Assembly: GCA_023457495.1 (NCBI GenBank)
Contig: JAEWLQ010000098.1
Span: 62,001-126,000, forward strand
Direction of reading: 5' to 3'
Length of the DNA stretch: 64,000 bases
DNA from: Pseudomonadota bacterium
GTDB taxonomy: Bacteria > Pseudomonadota > Gammaproteobacteria > Steroidobacterales > Steroidobacteraceae
In this document: positions 43,357-51,466 of the stretch, in pieces
Layout: every line of letters starts with the position of its first letter
How positions within the stretch are numbered: position 1 is the stretch's first letter
Program-made: the position numbers and the translations under genes
The notes under the pieces: generated by a model
Databases searched by the model: none
Told to the model about the DNA's origin: nothing
What the model saw: the letters and a program-made list of their open reading frames with translations, nothing else

Positions 43357-44552
43357 TGAACGCGATGCGCGGATATCTCCGCAAGGATGGACGCAAGGGC
43401 ATCCGCAACGTGGTTGCGGTCGCCTACCTGGTCGAATGCGCCCACCACGTCTCGCGGCTCATCGTGCAGCGCTCGGGCTTCGACGACGTCCATCTCATCG
43501 GCTTTCCCGGCTGTTATCCGAACAAGTACGCGCTCGAGATGATGAAGCGCCTGTGCACGCACCCGAACGTGGGCGCGGTGCTGCTCGTGTCGCTGGGCTG
43601 TGAGAGTTTCAACCGCGAGGAACTGCGGCGCACCGTCGCCGCCAGCGGCCGTCCCGTCGACCTGCTGGTCATCCAGCAGTCCGGTGGCACCACGCGCACG
43701 CTCAACGCGGGTCTCGAAGTCGTCAAGAAGATGCGCGCGCAGCTCGCGCAGCAGACCACCGTGCCCATGGCGCTGAACGAGCTCGTGGTCGGAACCGTGT
43801 GCGGCGGATCGGACGGCACCAGCGGCATCACCGCGAATCCGGCGGTCGGCCGCTGTTTCGACTGGCTGATCGAAAATGACGCGGCCTGCATCTTCGAGGA
43901 AACGGGCGAGCTGATCGGCTGCGAGCGCATCATGGCCTCCCGCGCGATCACACCCGAGCTGGGTCGCGAGATCGAGGCCTGCGTGGACAAGGCGGCCAAC
44001 TACTACCGCATCATGGGATACGGCAGCTTCGCGCCGGGCAATGCCGAGGGCGGCCTGACGACGCTCGAGGAGAAATCCATGGGCGCGTATTCGAAATCCG
44101 GATCGTCGCCGATCAGCGGACTCATCAAACCCGGCGACGTGCCGCCACGCGGCGGGCTCTATCTACTGGACGTCGTGCCCGACGGCGAGCCGCGTTTCGG
44201 CTTTCCGAACATCTCCGACAACGCGGAGATCGTGGAACTCATCGCCTGCGGTTCGCACCTCATCCTGTTCACCACCGGCCGTGGCTCGGTGGTGGGATCG
44301 GCGATCTCGCCCGTCATCAAGGTGTGCGCGAACCCGGACACCTACGAACGCATGGCGGACGACATGGACGTCAACGCGGGCCGTATCCTGCACGGCGCGG
44401 AGCTCGACGAGGTGGGCCGCGAGATCTTCGAGCTCGTGCAGAGCGTCGCGGCCGGTCATCTGTCGAAGTCCGAGGCGCTCGGGCACCAGGAATTCATCCT
44501 CACCTACAAACAATTCGAACCGATCGGACCGGCCTGCCTGCCGGCAGCCTGA
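43356..44552 (+). CDS. UxaA family sugar-acid dehydratase, large subunit
   Basis: The 398-residue protein matches the catalytic C-terminal part of altronate/galactarate dehydratases: YLRKDGRKGIRNVVAVAYLV, FPGCYPNKYALEMM, VGTVCGGSDGTSGITANPAVG and metal-site regions ending in CANPDTYERMADDMDVNAG. It dehydrates an aldonate or aldarate to a 2-keto-3-deoxy acid, using Fe(II) or a similar metal. ATG 43356 overlaps the stop of the SAF-subunit gene (TGATG). The FAH-family hydrolase downstream could process the product. Confidence 0.88.
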   Translation: MNAMRGYLRKDGRKGIRNVVAVAYLVECAHHVSRLIVQRSGFDDVHLIGFPGCYPNKYALEMMKRLCTHPNVGAVLLVSLGCESFNREELRRTVAASGRPVDLLVIQQSGGTTRTLNAGLEVVKKMRAQLAQQTTVPMALNELVVGTVCGGSDGTSGITANPAVGRCFDWLIENDAACIFEETGELIGCERIMASRAITPELGREIEACVDKAANYYRIMGYGSFAPGNAEGGLTTLEEKSMGAYSKSGSSPISGLIKPGDVPPRGGLYLLDVVPDGEPRFGFPNISDNAEIVELIACGSHLILFTTGRGSVVGSAISPVIKVCANPDTYERMADDMDVNAGRILHGAELDEVGREIFELVQSVAAGHLSKSEALGHQEFILTYKQFEPIGPACLPAA

Positions 44553-44568
44553 TCGGCGGGAGACTCAC

Positions 44569-45414
44569 TTGAAACTCGTACGATTCGGCTCCGCCGGCGC
44601 GGAGCGGCCCGGCCTCGTCCTGGCGGATGGCGCCATCGCGGACCTGTCCACCGTGATTCCTGATGTCGCGGGAGGGGCGCTCTCCCCCGATTCGCTCGCC
44701 AAACTGCGCGCGCTCGATGCGACCCAACTACCGCTCGCCCCGGAGGGCGCGCGACTCGGCGCCTGCGTTGGCGCCGTCGGCAAGTTCATCGCGATCGGCC
44801 TCAACTACGCCGATCACGCGGCGGAAACCGGCGCGAAGATCCCGAGCGAGCCCATCGTCTTCATGAAGGCGACGAGTTGCATCGTCGGACCCAACGACAC
44901 AGTGTTGAAGCCACGCGGCTCGATCAAGATGGATTGGGAAGTCGAGCTCGGCGTCGTGATCGGCAGCGTGGCGCGCTACGTGAGCGAGGCCGATGCACCG
45001 AAACACATCGCGGGCTACTGCGTGGTGAACGATCTTTCGGAGCGCCACTTCCAGCTCGAACGCGGTGGTCAGTGGGACAAGGGCAAGGGCTGCGACACCT
45101 TCGGCCCCATCGGTCCCTGGCTCGTGACGTCGGATGAAGTCGGCGATCCGGCGAGCCTCTCCATGTGGCTCGACGTGAACGGCGTGCGCCGCCAGGATGG
45201 CTCGACGCGCACGATGATCTTCAAGCCGGCATTCCTGGTGAGCTACCTGAGCCAGTTCATGAGCCTGCATCCGGGCGATGTGATCACGACCGGCACGCCG
45301 CCCGGCGTCGGCATGGGCATCAAGCCCGAACCCGTCTTCCTGAAGGTCGGCGACACGATGGAACTCGGCATCGAGAAGCTCGGCCAGCAACGCCAGGTCG
45401 TCGCGCAGGCCTGA
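44569..45414 (+). CDS. Fumarylacetoacetate hydrolase (FAH) family protein
   Basis: The 281-residue protein has the FAH fold: IAIGLNYADHAAETGAK, PIVFMKATSCIVGPND, MDWEVELGVVIG (metal-binding acids), NDLSERHFQLERGGQW, KGCDTFGPIGPWLV and TTGTPPGVGMG. Members include 2,4-diketo-3-deoxy-L-fuconate hydrolase and ureidoglycolate lyase; the adjoining dehydratase favours a 2,4-diketo-3-deoxy sugar acid, but this is inference. Start TTG 44569 follows GGCGGGAGA. It ends at the palindromic repeat at 45415-45461. Confidence 0.87.
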   Translation: MKLVRFGSAGAERPGLVLADGAIADLSTVIPDVAGGALSPDSLAKLRALDATQLPLAPEGARLGACVGAVGKFIAIGLNYADHAAETGAKIPSEPIVFMKATSCIVGPNDTVLKPRGSIKMDWEVELGVVIGSVARYVSEADAPKHIAGYCVVNDLSERHFQLERGGQWDKGKGCDTFGPIGPWLVTSDEVGDPASLSMWLDVNGVRRQDGSTRTMIFKPAFLVSYLSQFMSLHPGDVITTGTPPGVGMGIKPEPVFLKVGDTMELGIEKLGQQRQVVAQA

Positions 45415-45461
45415 AAATGGGGTCAGACCCCATTTGCTAGGAAATGGGGTCTGACCCCCTA
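45415..45461. repeat. Tandem palindromic repeat between convergent genes
   Basis: AAATGGGGTC-A-GACCCCATTT (45415-45435) is a perfect 10-bp palindrome. After GCTAGG a second copy follows as AAATGGGGTC-T-GACCCC (45442-45458). It lies exactly between the FAH gene stop and the mlaB stop codon; the TAG of mlaB is at its right edge. It looks like a REP-type or bidirectional terminator element. Strings of this kind recur in other bacterial genomes, as far as I recall. Confidence 0.7.
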
Positions 45462-45791
45462 GCCGTTCGCTGACAGGAGTCCGTCGACTTCGGAGATGCG
45501 CGCGATCGCGATGATCGACGCGGGCAGGCGCTGCAGCAGGATCGGCCGCGACTTGCGGCGGCCCCAGGCGAGCCACTCGAGCAGTACCGCGAGGCCGGCG
45601 CTATCGGCGCGAGTCACGCCACTGCAATCGATGATGATGCGCTCGGCGCGTGAACCCTCGAGCACCAGCACGCCCCGTTGCTGCGCGTCACGCGCGGTCG
45701 CGAAGGTCAGCGCGCCGGTCACGACGACGCGCCCCGCGCTCGGCTCACTGACGCCGATATCGTCCGCGTGGTTCACTGCTCCGTCGGGCAT
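45459..45791 (-). CDS. mlaB: STAS-domain protein MlaB
   Basis: The 110-residue protein is a STAS domain with RVVVTGALTFATARDAQQ and the conserved IIIDCSGVTRADSAGLAVLLEWLAW, where Asp-Ser-Ala-Gly is the signature. MlaB binds the ATPase MlaF and is needed for transporter assembly. It is last in mlaFEDCB, starting immediately after mlaC (0-1 base apart), and its stop codon falls at the edge of the palindromic repeat. Confidence 0.9.
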   Translation of the reverse strand: MPDGAVNHADDIGVSEPSAGRVVVTGALTFATARDAQQRGVLVLEGSRAERIIIDCSGVTRADSAGLAVLLEWLAWGRRKSRPILLQRLPASIIAIARISEVDGLLSANG

Positions 45792-46478
45792 TCAGGTGGC
45801 TTTTGCCTTGGCGGCCTTCGCACTCTGCGCCTTGGCTTCGAGGCGCGCGATGACCGCCTCCAACCCCTTCTGGTCGACTTCCGCGCCGTAGTCCTCGCGA
45901 TAACTCTTCACGTAGCTGATGCCGTCGATGACGACGTCCCAGGCCTTCCACACGCCGTTGACCTTGCGCAGGCTGTAGTTCACGGAGACCTTGGTGCCGT
46001 TCGAACGCTTGATCTCGGTGCGCACGGTCGCGCGCTCGTCGGTGGGCGCGACCTTGGAGGGGAATACCTTCAGACGGTCGGCGGTGAAATCGACCATCGC
46101 ATCGCCGTACGTGTACAGCAGCGAATTGTAGAACGCCTCGACGAAACGCTTGCGCTGCTCCGGCGTCGCGTTGCGCCAGTGCTTGCCCAGCACGAGCTGC
46201 GCGGCATACGGCGTGTCGAAGTTCGGCAGCAGCGTGTCTTCGACCAGTTTGTACAACCCGGTCGGATCCTTGCGGAACTCCGCGCGACGCGCGTCGATGC
46301 CGGACAACATGATGTTCGCGGAGCTTTCGATGAGCTCGCTCGGACCGCTGGCGTCGACGGCCGTCGGCGCCGCCTTCGTGCCCTCGGGCTTCGCTGCGTC
46401 CGCCGCGACCGCGGCGCCCGCGCCTAACAAGGCGAAGATGAACCCTGCCTGAACGAACCGTTGCATCTGCCGCTTCAT
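45792..46478 (-). CDS. mlaC: Periplasmic phospholipid-binding protein MlaC
   Basis: The 228-residue protein has a signal peptide (FVQAGFIFALLGAGAAVAA) and the MlaC/Ttg2D fold: DPTGLYKLVEDTLLPNFDT, GKHWRNATPEQRKRFVEAF, GTKVSVNYSLRKVNGVWKAW and DGISYVKSYREDY. It ferries phospholipids between MlaA and MlaFEDB. A Lys/Ala-rich C-terminal tail is extra. It overlaps mlaD by 4 bases. Confidence 0.94.
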   Translation of the reverse strand: MKRQMQRFVQAGFIFALLGAGAAVAADAAKPEGTKAAPTAVDASGPSELIESSANIMLSGIDARRAEFRKDPTGLYKLVEDTLLPNFDTPYAAQLVLGKHWRNATPEQRKRFVEAFYNSLLYTYGDAMVDFTADRLKVFPSKVAPTDERATVRTEIKRSNGTKVSVNYSLRKVNGVWKAWDVVIDGISYVKSYREDYGAEVDQKGLEAVIARLEAKAQSAKAAKAKAT

Positions 46479-46987
46479 TTCTGTTCCTCGTTTGCCGCGG
46501 GCGGCGCGTCGTTTCCGGAGCCCTTATCCGCCATGTTGGCGAAGAATTTGTTGACCAGGCTCTCGAGCACGATGGCCGACTGCGTGAACTCGATCTGACC
46601 GCCGTCCCGGAGGAAGGTTTCCGATCCACCAGGGCCGATTCCGATGTATTTGCCGCCCAGCAGACCCGCGGTCTGGATGCTCGCGTCGCTGTCGTCGGGT
46701 ATCTCGGAGTATTGATTTTCGATACGCAACACGACCGCGGCCTTGAAGTCCTTCGGGTCGAAACGGATCGACTCGACGCGGCCGATGTTGACGCCGGCCA
46801 TGGTGACCGGCGAGCCGGGCTTGAGGTCGCCGATGTTGTCGAACTTCGCGGTGACCGCGTAACCGGACGGACCTCCGGTCAGCTTGAGCGAGGTCCCGGG
46901 CAACTGCGTCGTGAGGAACGCGAGCGCGAAGAATCCGAGCAATACGAACAAGCCGGTGCCGATTTCGAGCGAGCGGGTGTTTTTCAT
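46475..46987 (-). CDS. mlaD: MCE-domain protein MlaD
   Basis: The 170-residue protein has one N-terminal membrane span (IGTGLFVLLGFFALAFLTT) and one MCE domain (YAVTAKFDNIGDLKPGSPV, VTMAGVNIGRVESI, AVVLRIENQYSEIPDDSDA, GLLGGKYIGIGPGG). It forms the periplasmic hexameric ring of the MlaFEDB transporter. It lies 25 bases after mlaE. Confidence 0.95.
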   Translation of the reverse strand: MKNTRSLEIGTGLFVLLGFFALAFLTTQLPGTSLKLTGGPSGYAVTAKFDNIGDLKPGSPVTMAGVNIGRVESIRFDPKDFKAAVVLRIENQYSEIPDDSDASIQTAGLLGGKYIGIGPGGSETFLRDGGQIEFTQSAIVLESLVNKFFANMADKGSGNDAPPAANEEQK

Positions 46988-47012
46988 GGGTTACCGATCA
47001 GGCCTGGTTAGC

Positions 47013-47783
47013 CTAGTGCGTGGTCAGGAAGGCCGCCGTGAGCAGGTAGTTCAACAGCAGCACGAGCACGGAGGACGTGACGACGGTTCGCGTGGTCGCG
47101 AGGCCGACGCCTTCGGGAGTGGGCTCGGCGTGGAATCCCTCGTAGACGGCGACGAGGCTCACCGCCACGCCGAACACGAGGCTCTTCACGATGCCTTCCC
47201 AGACATCGTTCAGGTCCACCGCGTTCTGCGTCTGCGACCAGTAGGCGCCGGGATCCACACCCATCTGCTGCACGCCGATGAGTTGCGCGCCGTACAGCGC
47301 GATCACCGTGAACGTCGCCGCGAGCAGCGGCATGGCGATGAAGCCGCCGAGAAAGCGCGGCACGACGACGTAGCGGACCGGGTCGACGGCCATCATCTGC
47401 ATCGCGGTGAGCTGCTCGGTGGATTTCATGAGCCCGATTTCGGAGGTCAGCGCGGTGCCCGCGCGGCCGGCGAACAACAGCGCGGTCAACACGGGTCCCA
47501 GCACCTTGAGGTTACCGAGGGCGGCCAGCACGCCGACGTAGTCCTCCGAGCCGAAGCGCTGGAAGACATCGAAACCGAGCAGGCCGAGCACCATGCCGAC
47601 GAACATGCCGGACAACATGATGATCACCAGCGAGCGCGCGCCCGCGTTGTAAATCTGCGAAACGATGAGGCCGGGGCGCTTCAGGGCCGCCGGAATACGC
47701 GCCAGGATCTGCACCAGGAACAATGACACCGAGCCGACGCGGCGCAGCGCGGCGACGGGCATCGAGTCCGCGGCGGCGGTCAC
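47013..47783 (-). CDS. mlaE: Phospholipid transporter permease MlaE
   Basis: The 256-residue integral membrane protein matches MlaE/YrbE: LVIIMLSGMFVGMVLGLLGF, LLFAGRAGTALTSEIGLMKS, TAMQMMAVDPVRYVVVPRF and SLVFGVAVSLVAVYEGF. It is the dimeric permease between MlaD and MlaF. Its start overlaps the mlaF stop by 4 bases. Confidence 0.95.
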   Translation of the reverse strand: MTAAADSMPVAALRRVGSVSLFLVQILARIPAALKRPGLIVSQIYNAGARSLVIIMLSGMFVGMVLGLLGFDVFQRFGSEDYVGVLAALGNLKVLGPVLTALLFAGRAGTALTSEIGLMKSTEQLTAMQMMAVDPVRYVVVPRFLGGFIAMPLLAATFTVIALYGAQLIGVQQMGVDPGAYWSQTQNAVDLNDVWEGIVKSLVFGVAVSLVAVYEGFHAEPTPEGVGLATTRTVVTSSVLVLLLNYLLTAAFLTTH

Positions 47784-48691
47784 TTCGGCGCTCCGGCGTC
47801 GCCTAACAACTCGGCCTCGTATTCGGATGCTGGATAGTGGAATGGCACCGGACCATCGGCGAGACCTCCCATGAACTGCCTGACTTCGGCAATCTCGCTG
47901 CGCGCCAGTTCCTCGGGTGTGCCGGACGCGACGACTTTTCCGCCCGACAACAAATAGCTGTCGTGCGCGATCGTCGCGAGCTCCTGCACGTCGTGCGACA
48001 CCACGATGCTGGTGATGCCGAGCGCCTCGTTCATCTGCTTGATGAGCCGGCAGATCACGCCCATCGAGATCGGATCGAGTCCCACGAACGGCTCGTCGTA
48101 AATGAGGATGTCCGGGTCCATCACGATGGCCCGCGCGAGGGCCACTCGCCGCGCCATGCCGCCGGAGAGCTCGGACGGCATGAGCCGCGCCGCGCCTCGC
48201 AGTCCCACGGCGTGAAGTTTGGTCAACACCAGCTGGCGAACCAGCGGTTCCGGGAGCCGCGTGTGCTCGCGCACGGGAAACGCGACGTTCTCGTAGACGT
48301 CGAGGTCCGTCAGCAGCGCGCCGTTCTGGAACAGCATGCCCATCCGCCGACGCAGCGCGAACAATTCGCGGCTGGACATCTTCGCGACCTCTTCGCCGAA
48401 CACCCGCACGCTGCCGCGCTCGGCGGTCACCTGCCCGGTGATGAGGCGCAGCAGCGTGGTCTTGCCCGTGCCCGACGGGCCCATGAACGCGGTGATGCGG
48501 CCGCGGCGCGCGGTGATATCGAGGCCATCGAAGATCGTGCGGCCGCCCACGGCGTAACGCACATCGCGGACCTCAATAACGGCATCGCCGGCTTGCGCCG
48601 GCGATGCGTTGTTGTTTTCAGCGGAACTCGGGCTCAAGCAGCCAGGGCCTCGTGCAGTTCGTTGATTCGGAAAGGCCGCGAAGGATAACAA
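47780..48691 (-). CDS. mlaF: Phospholipid transporter ATPase MlaF
   Basis: The ABC ATPase has Walker A AFMGPSGTGKTTLLRLI, signature PSELSGGMARRVALARAI, Walker B DILIYDEPFVGLDP and switch His in IVVSHDVQEL. The C-terminal extension FHYPASEYEAELLGDA is the MlaF tail that contacts its partner. The first 35 residues are not conserved, so the true start is probably internal, for instance TTG 48637; no ribosome-binding site decides it. The gene is divergent from the SUF regulator and first in mlaFEDCB. Confidence 0.93.
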   Translation of the reverse strand: MLSFAAFPNQRTARGPGCLSPSSAENNNASPAQAGDAVIEVRDVRYAVGGRTIFDGLDITARRGRITAFMGPSGTGKTTLLRLITGQVTAERGSVRVFGEEVAKMSSRELFALRRRMGMLFQNGALLTDLDVYENVAFPVREHTRLPEPLVRQLVLTKLHAVGLRGAARLMPSELSGGMARRVALARAIVMDPDILIYDEPFVGLDPISMGVICRLIKQMNEALGITSIVVSHDVQELATIAHDSYLLSGGKVVASGTPEELARSEIAEVRQFMGGLADGPVPFHYPASEYEAELLGDAGAPK

Positions 48692-48716
48692 AAGCAGCCC
48701 CTTACGGCTTTCTGGC

Positions 48717-48737
48717 GGATTGAATCCGTACTAAAAT
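48717..48737 (+). promoter_or_regulatory. Candidate promoter/operator of the SUF operon
   Basis: A palindrome GGATT-G-AATCC (48717-48727) lies just upstream of TAAAAT (48732-48737, 5 of 6 to the -10 consensus). The regulator ATG is 31 bases further on. The palindrome would lie in the -10/-35 spacer, a good place for autorepression; no convincing -35 is seen. Confidence 0.35.
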
Positions 48738-48768
48738 GGTCCCACTTGGAGCCCATCGGGATGCAGCC

Positions 48769-49239
48769 ATGCTTCGAATCGGCAAGCTGACGGACTACGC
48801 GACGGTCATTCTGGCGACCTTGGCCGCCGACCGCGCGCGGCTGCTCAATGCCAGCACGCTGGCGGAGCGCACACACATCGCGGCGCCCACCGTGAGCAAG
48901 CTGCTCAAGCAAATGCACCGGGCGGGCCTGGTGAATTCCACGCGCGGCACGCATGGCGGGTACCAGCTCGCGCGCGACCCGGAGAGCATCAGCGCCGCGT
49001 CGATTCTCGACGCGCTCGAAGGCCCGATCGCACTGACCGAGTGCTCCGCCGGCAGCGGGAACTGCGGCATCGAACACACCTGCTCGGTCGGACGGACCTG
49101 GCAGCGGTTGAGCGTCGCCATCCGGCGCTCCCTCAGCGAGGTTTCGCTCGCGCAGCTCGCGGGCCTGGACACCAAGACACCCACGATGCCGTTCGAACGC
49201 GAGCTCAAGTACATGGGACGCGCCAAGGCGGCGCCATGA
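48769..49239 (+). CDS. SUF-system Rrf2-family transcriptional regulator
   Basis: The 156-residue Rrf2 protein has a winged helix (RIGKLTDYATVILATLAA, HIAAPTVSKLLKQMHRAGLV, GTHGGYQLAR) and three cysteines in ECSAGSGNCGIEHTC, the Fe-S cluster site of IscR-type sensors. It leads the suf genes and ends overlapping the sufB start (ATGA). It probably represses the operon when bearing a cluster. ATG 48769 is used; the upstream ATG at 48736 falls in the likely -10 box. Confidence 0.92.
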   Translation: MLRIGKLTDYATVILATLAADRARLLNASTLAERTHIAAPTVSKLLKQMHRAGLVNSTRGTHGGYQLARDPESISAASILDALEGPIALTECSAGSGNCGIEHTCSVGRTWQRLSVAIRRSLSEVSLAQLAGLDTKTPTMPFERELKYMGRAKAAP

Positions 49240-50702
49240 GCAGCAATCCCACATCCATGGAACATGACCCGAGCATCGACCAGCTACTGTCGAAGAGCTA
49301 TCGGCACGGCTTCGTCACGGACATCGATTCGGACACGTTGCCGCCGGGCCTCGACGAAGACGTCGTCCGATTCATCTCGCGCAAGAAGAAGGAACCCGAG
49401 TTCCTGACGAACTGGCGCCTCAAGGCCTTCCGCCACTGGCTCACGATGAAGGAGCCACACTGGGCGAAGCTGCGCGTCAATCCGATCGACTACCAGGCGA
49501 TCTCGTATTTCTCCGCGCCGAGGCCGAAAGCCAACGCGCCCAAGTCGCTCGACGAGGTCGATCCCAAGCTGCTCGAGACCTACGAGAAACTGGGCGTGCC
49601 GCTGCACGAGCGCGCGCGCCTCGCCGGCGTTGCGGTGGACGCGGTTTTCGATTCGGTCTCGGTCGCGACGACATTCAAGGAACGCCTGGCGGAAGCCGGC
49701 GTCATCTTCTGCTCGTTCTCGGAGGCGGTGCACAACCATCCCGCGCTGATCGAGCAGTACCTCGGCACGGTCGTGCCGCACACCGACAATTTCTTCGCGG
49801 GCCTGAATTCCGCCGTCTTCTCCGACGGTTCGTTCGTGTACGTGCCCAAGGGCGTGCGCTGCCCGATGGAGCTGTCCACCTACTTCCGCATCAACGCGGC
49901 GAAGACCGGGCAGTTCGAGCGCACGCTCATCATCGCGGCGCCGGGCTCGCATGTGTCGTATCTCGAAGGCTGCACCGCCCCGATGCGCGACGAGAACCAG
50001 CTGCACGCGGCGGTCGTCGAGCTCATCGCCGAGGACGACGCGGAGATCAAGTATTCCACCGTGCAGAACTGGTACCCGGGCGACGAGAACGGCGTCGGCG
50101 GCATCTACAACTTCGTGACCAAACGCGGCGAATGCCGCGGCCGAAATTCGAAGATTGCCTGGACGCAGGTGGAGACCGGCTCGGCGATCACCTGGAAATA
50201 TCCGTCCTGCGTGCTCAAGGGCGAGAACTCCGTGGGCGAGTTCTATTCCGTCGCGACGGCCAACAACTACCAGCAGGCCGACACCGGCACGAAGATGATC
50301 CACATCGGCGCCAACACGAAGAGCACGATCGTGTCCAAAGGCATCTCCGCCGGGCACGGACAGAACAGTTACCGCGGCCTCGTGAAAATCCTGCCGAGCG
50401 CGCATGGCGCCCGCAATTTCACGCAGTGCGACTCCCTGCTCATGGGCGGCAAGTGCGGCGCGCACACGTTCCCGTACATCGAGACGCGCAATCCGACAGC
50501 GACGGTCGAACATGAAGCCTCGACCTCGAAGATCAGCGAGGACCAGCTCTTCTACTGCCTGCAGCGCGGCATCGAGGAGGAAGACGCGGTGAACATGATC
50601 GTGAGCGGCTTCTGCAAGAGCGTGCTCAAGGAATTGCCGATGGAATTCGCCGTTGAAGCGCAGAACCTGTTGGCCGTCAGCCTCGAAGGCGCGGTCGGAT
50701 GA
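49236..50702 (+). CDS. sufB: Fe-S cluster assembly scaffold SufB
   Basis: The 488-residue protein matches SufB: KSYRHGFVTDIDSDTLPPGL, WRLKAFRHWLTMKEPHWAKL, the beta-helix core with VYVPKGVRCPMELSTYFR and HEASTSKISEDQLFYC near the end. SufBC2D is the scaffold complex that builds clusters from SufS-derived sulfur. It starts overlapping the regulator gene and is followed by sufC after 16 bases. Confidence 0.96.
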   Translation: MSSNPTSMEHDPSIDQLLSKSYRHGFVTDIDSDTLPPGLDEDVVRFISRKKKEPEFLTNWRLKAFRHWLTMKEPHWAKLRVNPIDYQAISYFSAPRPKANAPKSLDEVDPKLLETYEKLGVPLHERARLAGVAVDAVFDSVSVATTFKERLAEAGVIFCSFSEAVHNHPALIEQYLGTVVPHTDNFFAGLNSAVFSDGSFVYVPKGVRCPMELSTYFRINAAKTGQFERTLIIAAPGSHVSYLEGCTAPMRDENQLHAAVVELIAEDDAEIKYSTVQNWYPGDENGVGGIYNFVTKRGECRGRNSKIAWTQVETGSAITWKYPSCVLKGENSVGEFYSVATANNYQQADTGTKMIHIGANTKSTIVSKGISAGHGQNSYRGLVKILPSAHGARNFTQCDSLLMGGKCGAHTFPYIETRNPTATVEHEASTSKISEDQLFYCLQRGIEEEDAVNMIVSGFCKSVLKELPMEFAVEAQNLLAVSLEGAVG

Positions 50703-50718
50703 TCCGGAAGACGAAACG

Positions 50719-51465
50719 ATGCTGAAGATCTCGAACCTCTCCGCCACCGTCGGCGGCAAGAAAGTCCTGCAGGGCCTCACGCTGGAAGTGAAGGCCGGGG
50801 AAGTGCACGCCATCATGGGACCGAACGGTTCCGGCAAGAGCACCCTCGCCTACGTGCTCGCCGGCCGTCCCGGCTACGAAATCACCGGCGGCACCGTGGA
50901 GTTCATGGGCCGCGACCTGCTCGCGCTGCCCACCGAGGAACGTGCCCGCGCCGGCGTGTTCCTCGGCTTCCAGTACCCGGTCGAGATCCCGGGCGTGAAC
51001 AATGTCTATCTACTGAAGGCGGCGGTCAACGCGAGGCGCAAGTCCGAGGGCAAACCCGAGGTCGACGCCTACGAGTTCCTGCAGCTCGTGCGCGCGAAGA
51101 TGAAGCTCATGCAGATGGACGAGAGTTTCCTGTCGCGCGGGGTCAACGAAGGATTCTCCGGCGGCGAGAAGAAACGCAACGAGATCCTGCAGATGCTGGT
51201 GCTCGAACCCATGCTTGCCGTCCTCGACGAAACGGATTCGGGACTCGACATCGACGCGCTCAAGGTCGTCGCGAAAGGCGTCAACAGCCTGCGCGCCCCC
51301 GATCGCGGCGTCCTGCTGATCACGCACTACCAGCGGCTGCTCGATCACATCGTGCCAGACCAGGTGCACGTGCTGGCACGCGGCCGCATCGCGAAGTCGG
51401 GTGACAAGGACCTGGCGCGCGAGCTCGAGAAGCGCGGCTACGACTGGGTGCTCGAGGTCGCCTGA
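50719..51465 (+). CDS. sufC: Fe-S cluster assembly ATPase SufC
   Basis: The 248-residue ABC-type ATPase has Walker A GPNGSGKSTLAYVLAG, signature GFSGGEKKRNEILQ, Walker B MLAVLDETDSGLDIDAL and switch His in LLITHYQRLLDHI. It is a soluble subunit of SufBC2D, not a transporter. ATG 50719 is used; sufD begins one base after its stop. Confidence 0.96.
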   Translation: MLKISNLSATVGGKKVLQGLTLEVKAGEVHAIMGPNGSGKSTLAYVLAGRPGYEITGGTVEFMGRDLLALPTEERARAGVFLGFQYPVEIPGVNNVYLLKAAVNARRKSEGKPEVDAYEFLQLVRAKMKLMQMDESFLSRGVNEGFSGGEKKRNEILQMLVLEPMLAVLDETDSGLDIDALKVVAKGVNSLRAPDRGVLLITHYQRLLDHIVPDQVHVLARGRIAKSGDKDLARELEKRGYDWVLEVA

Positions 51466-51466
51466 C

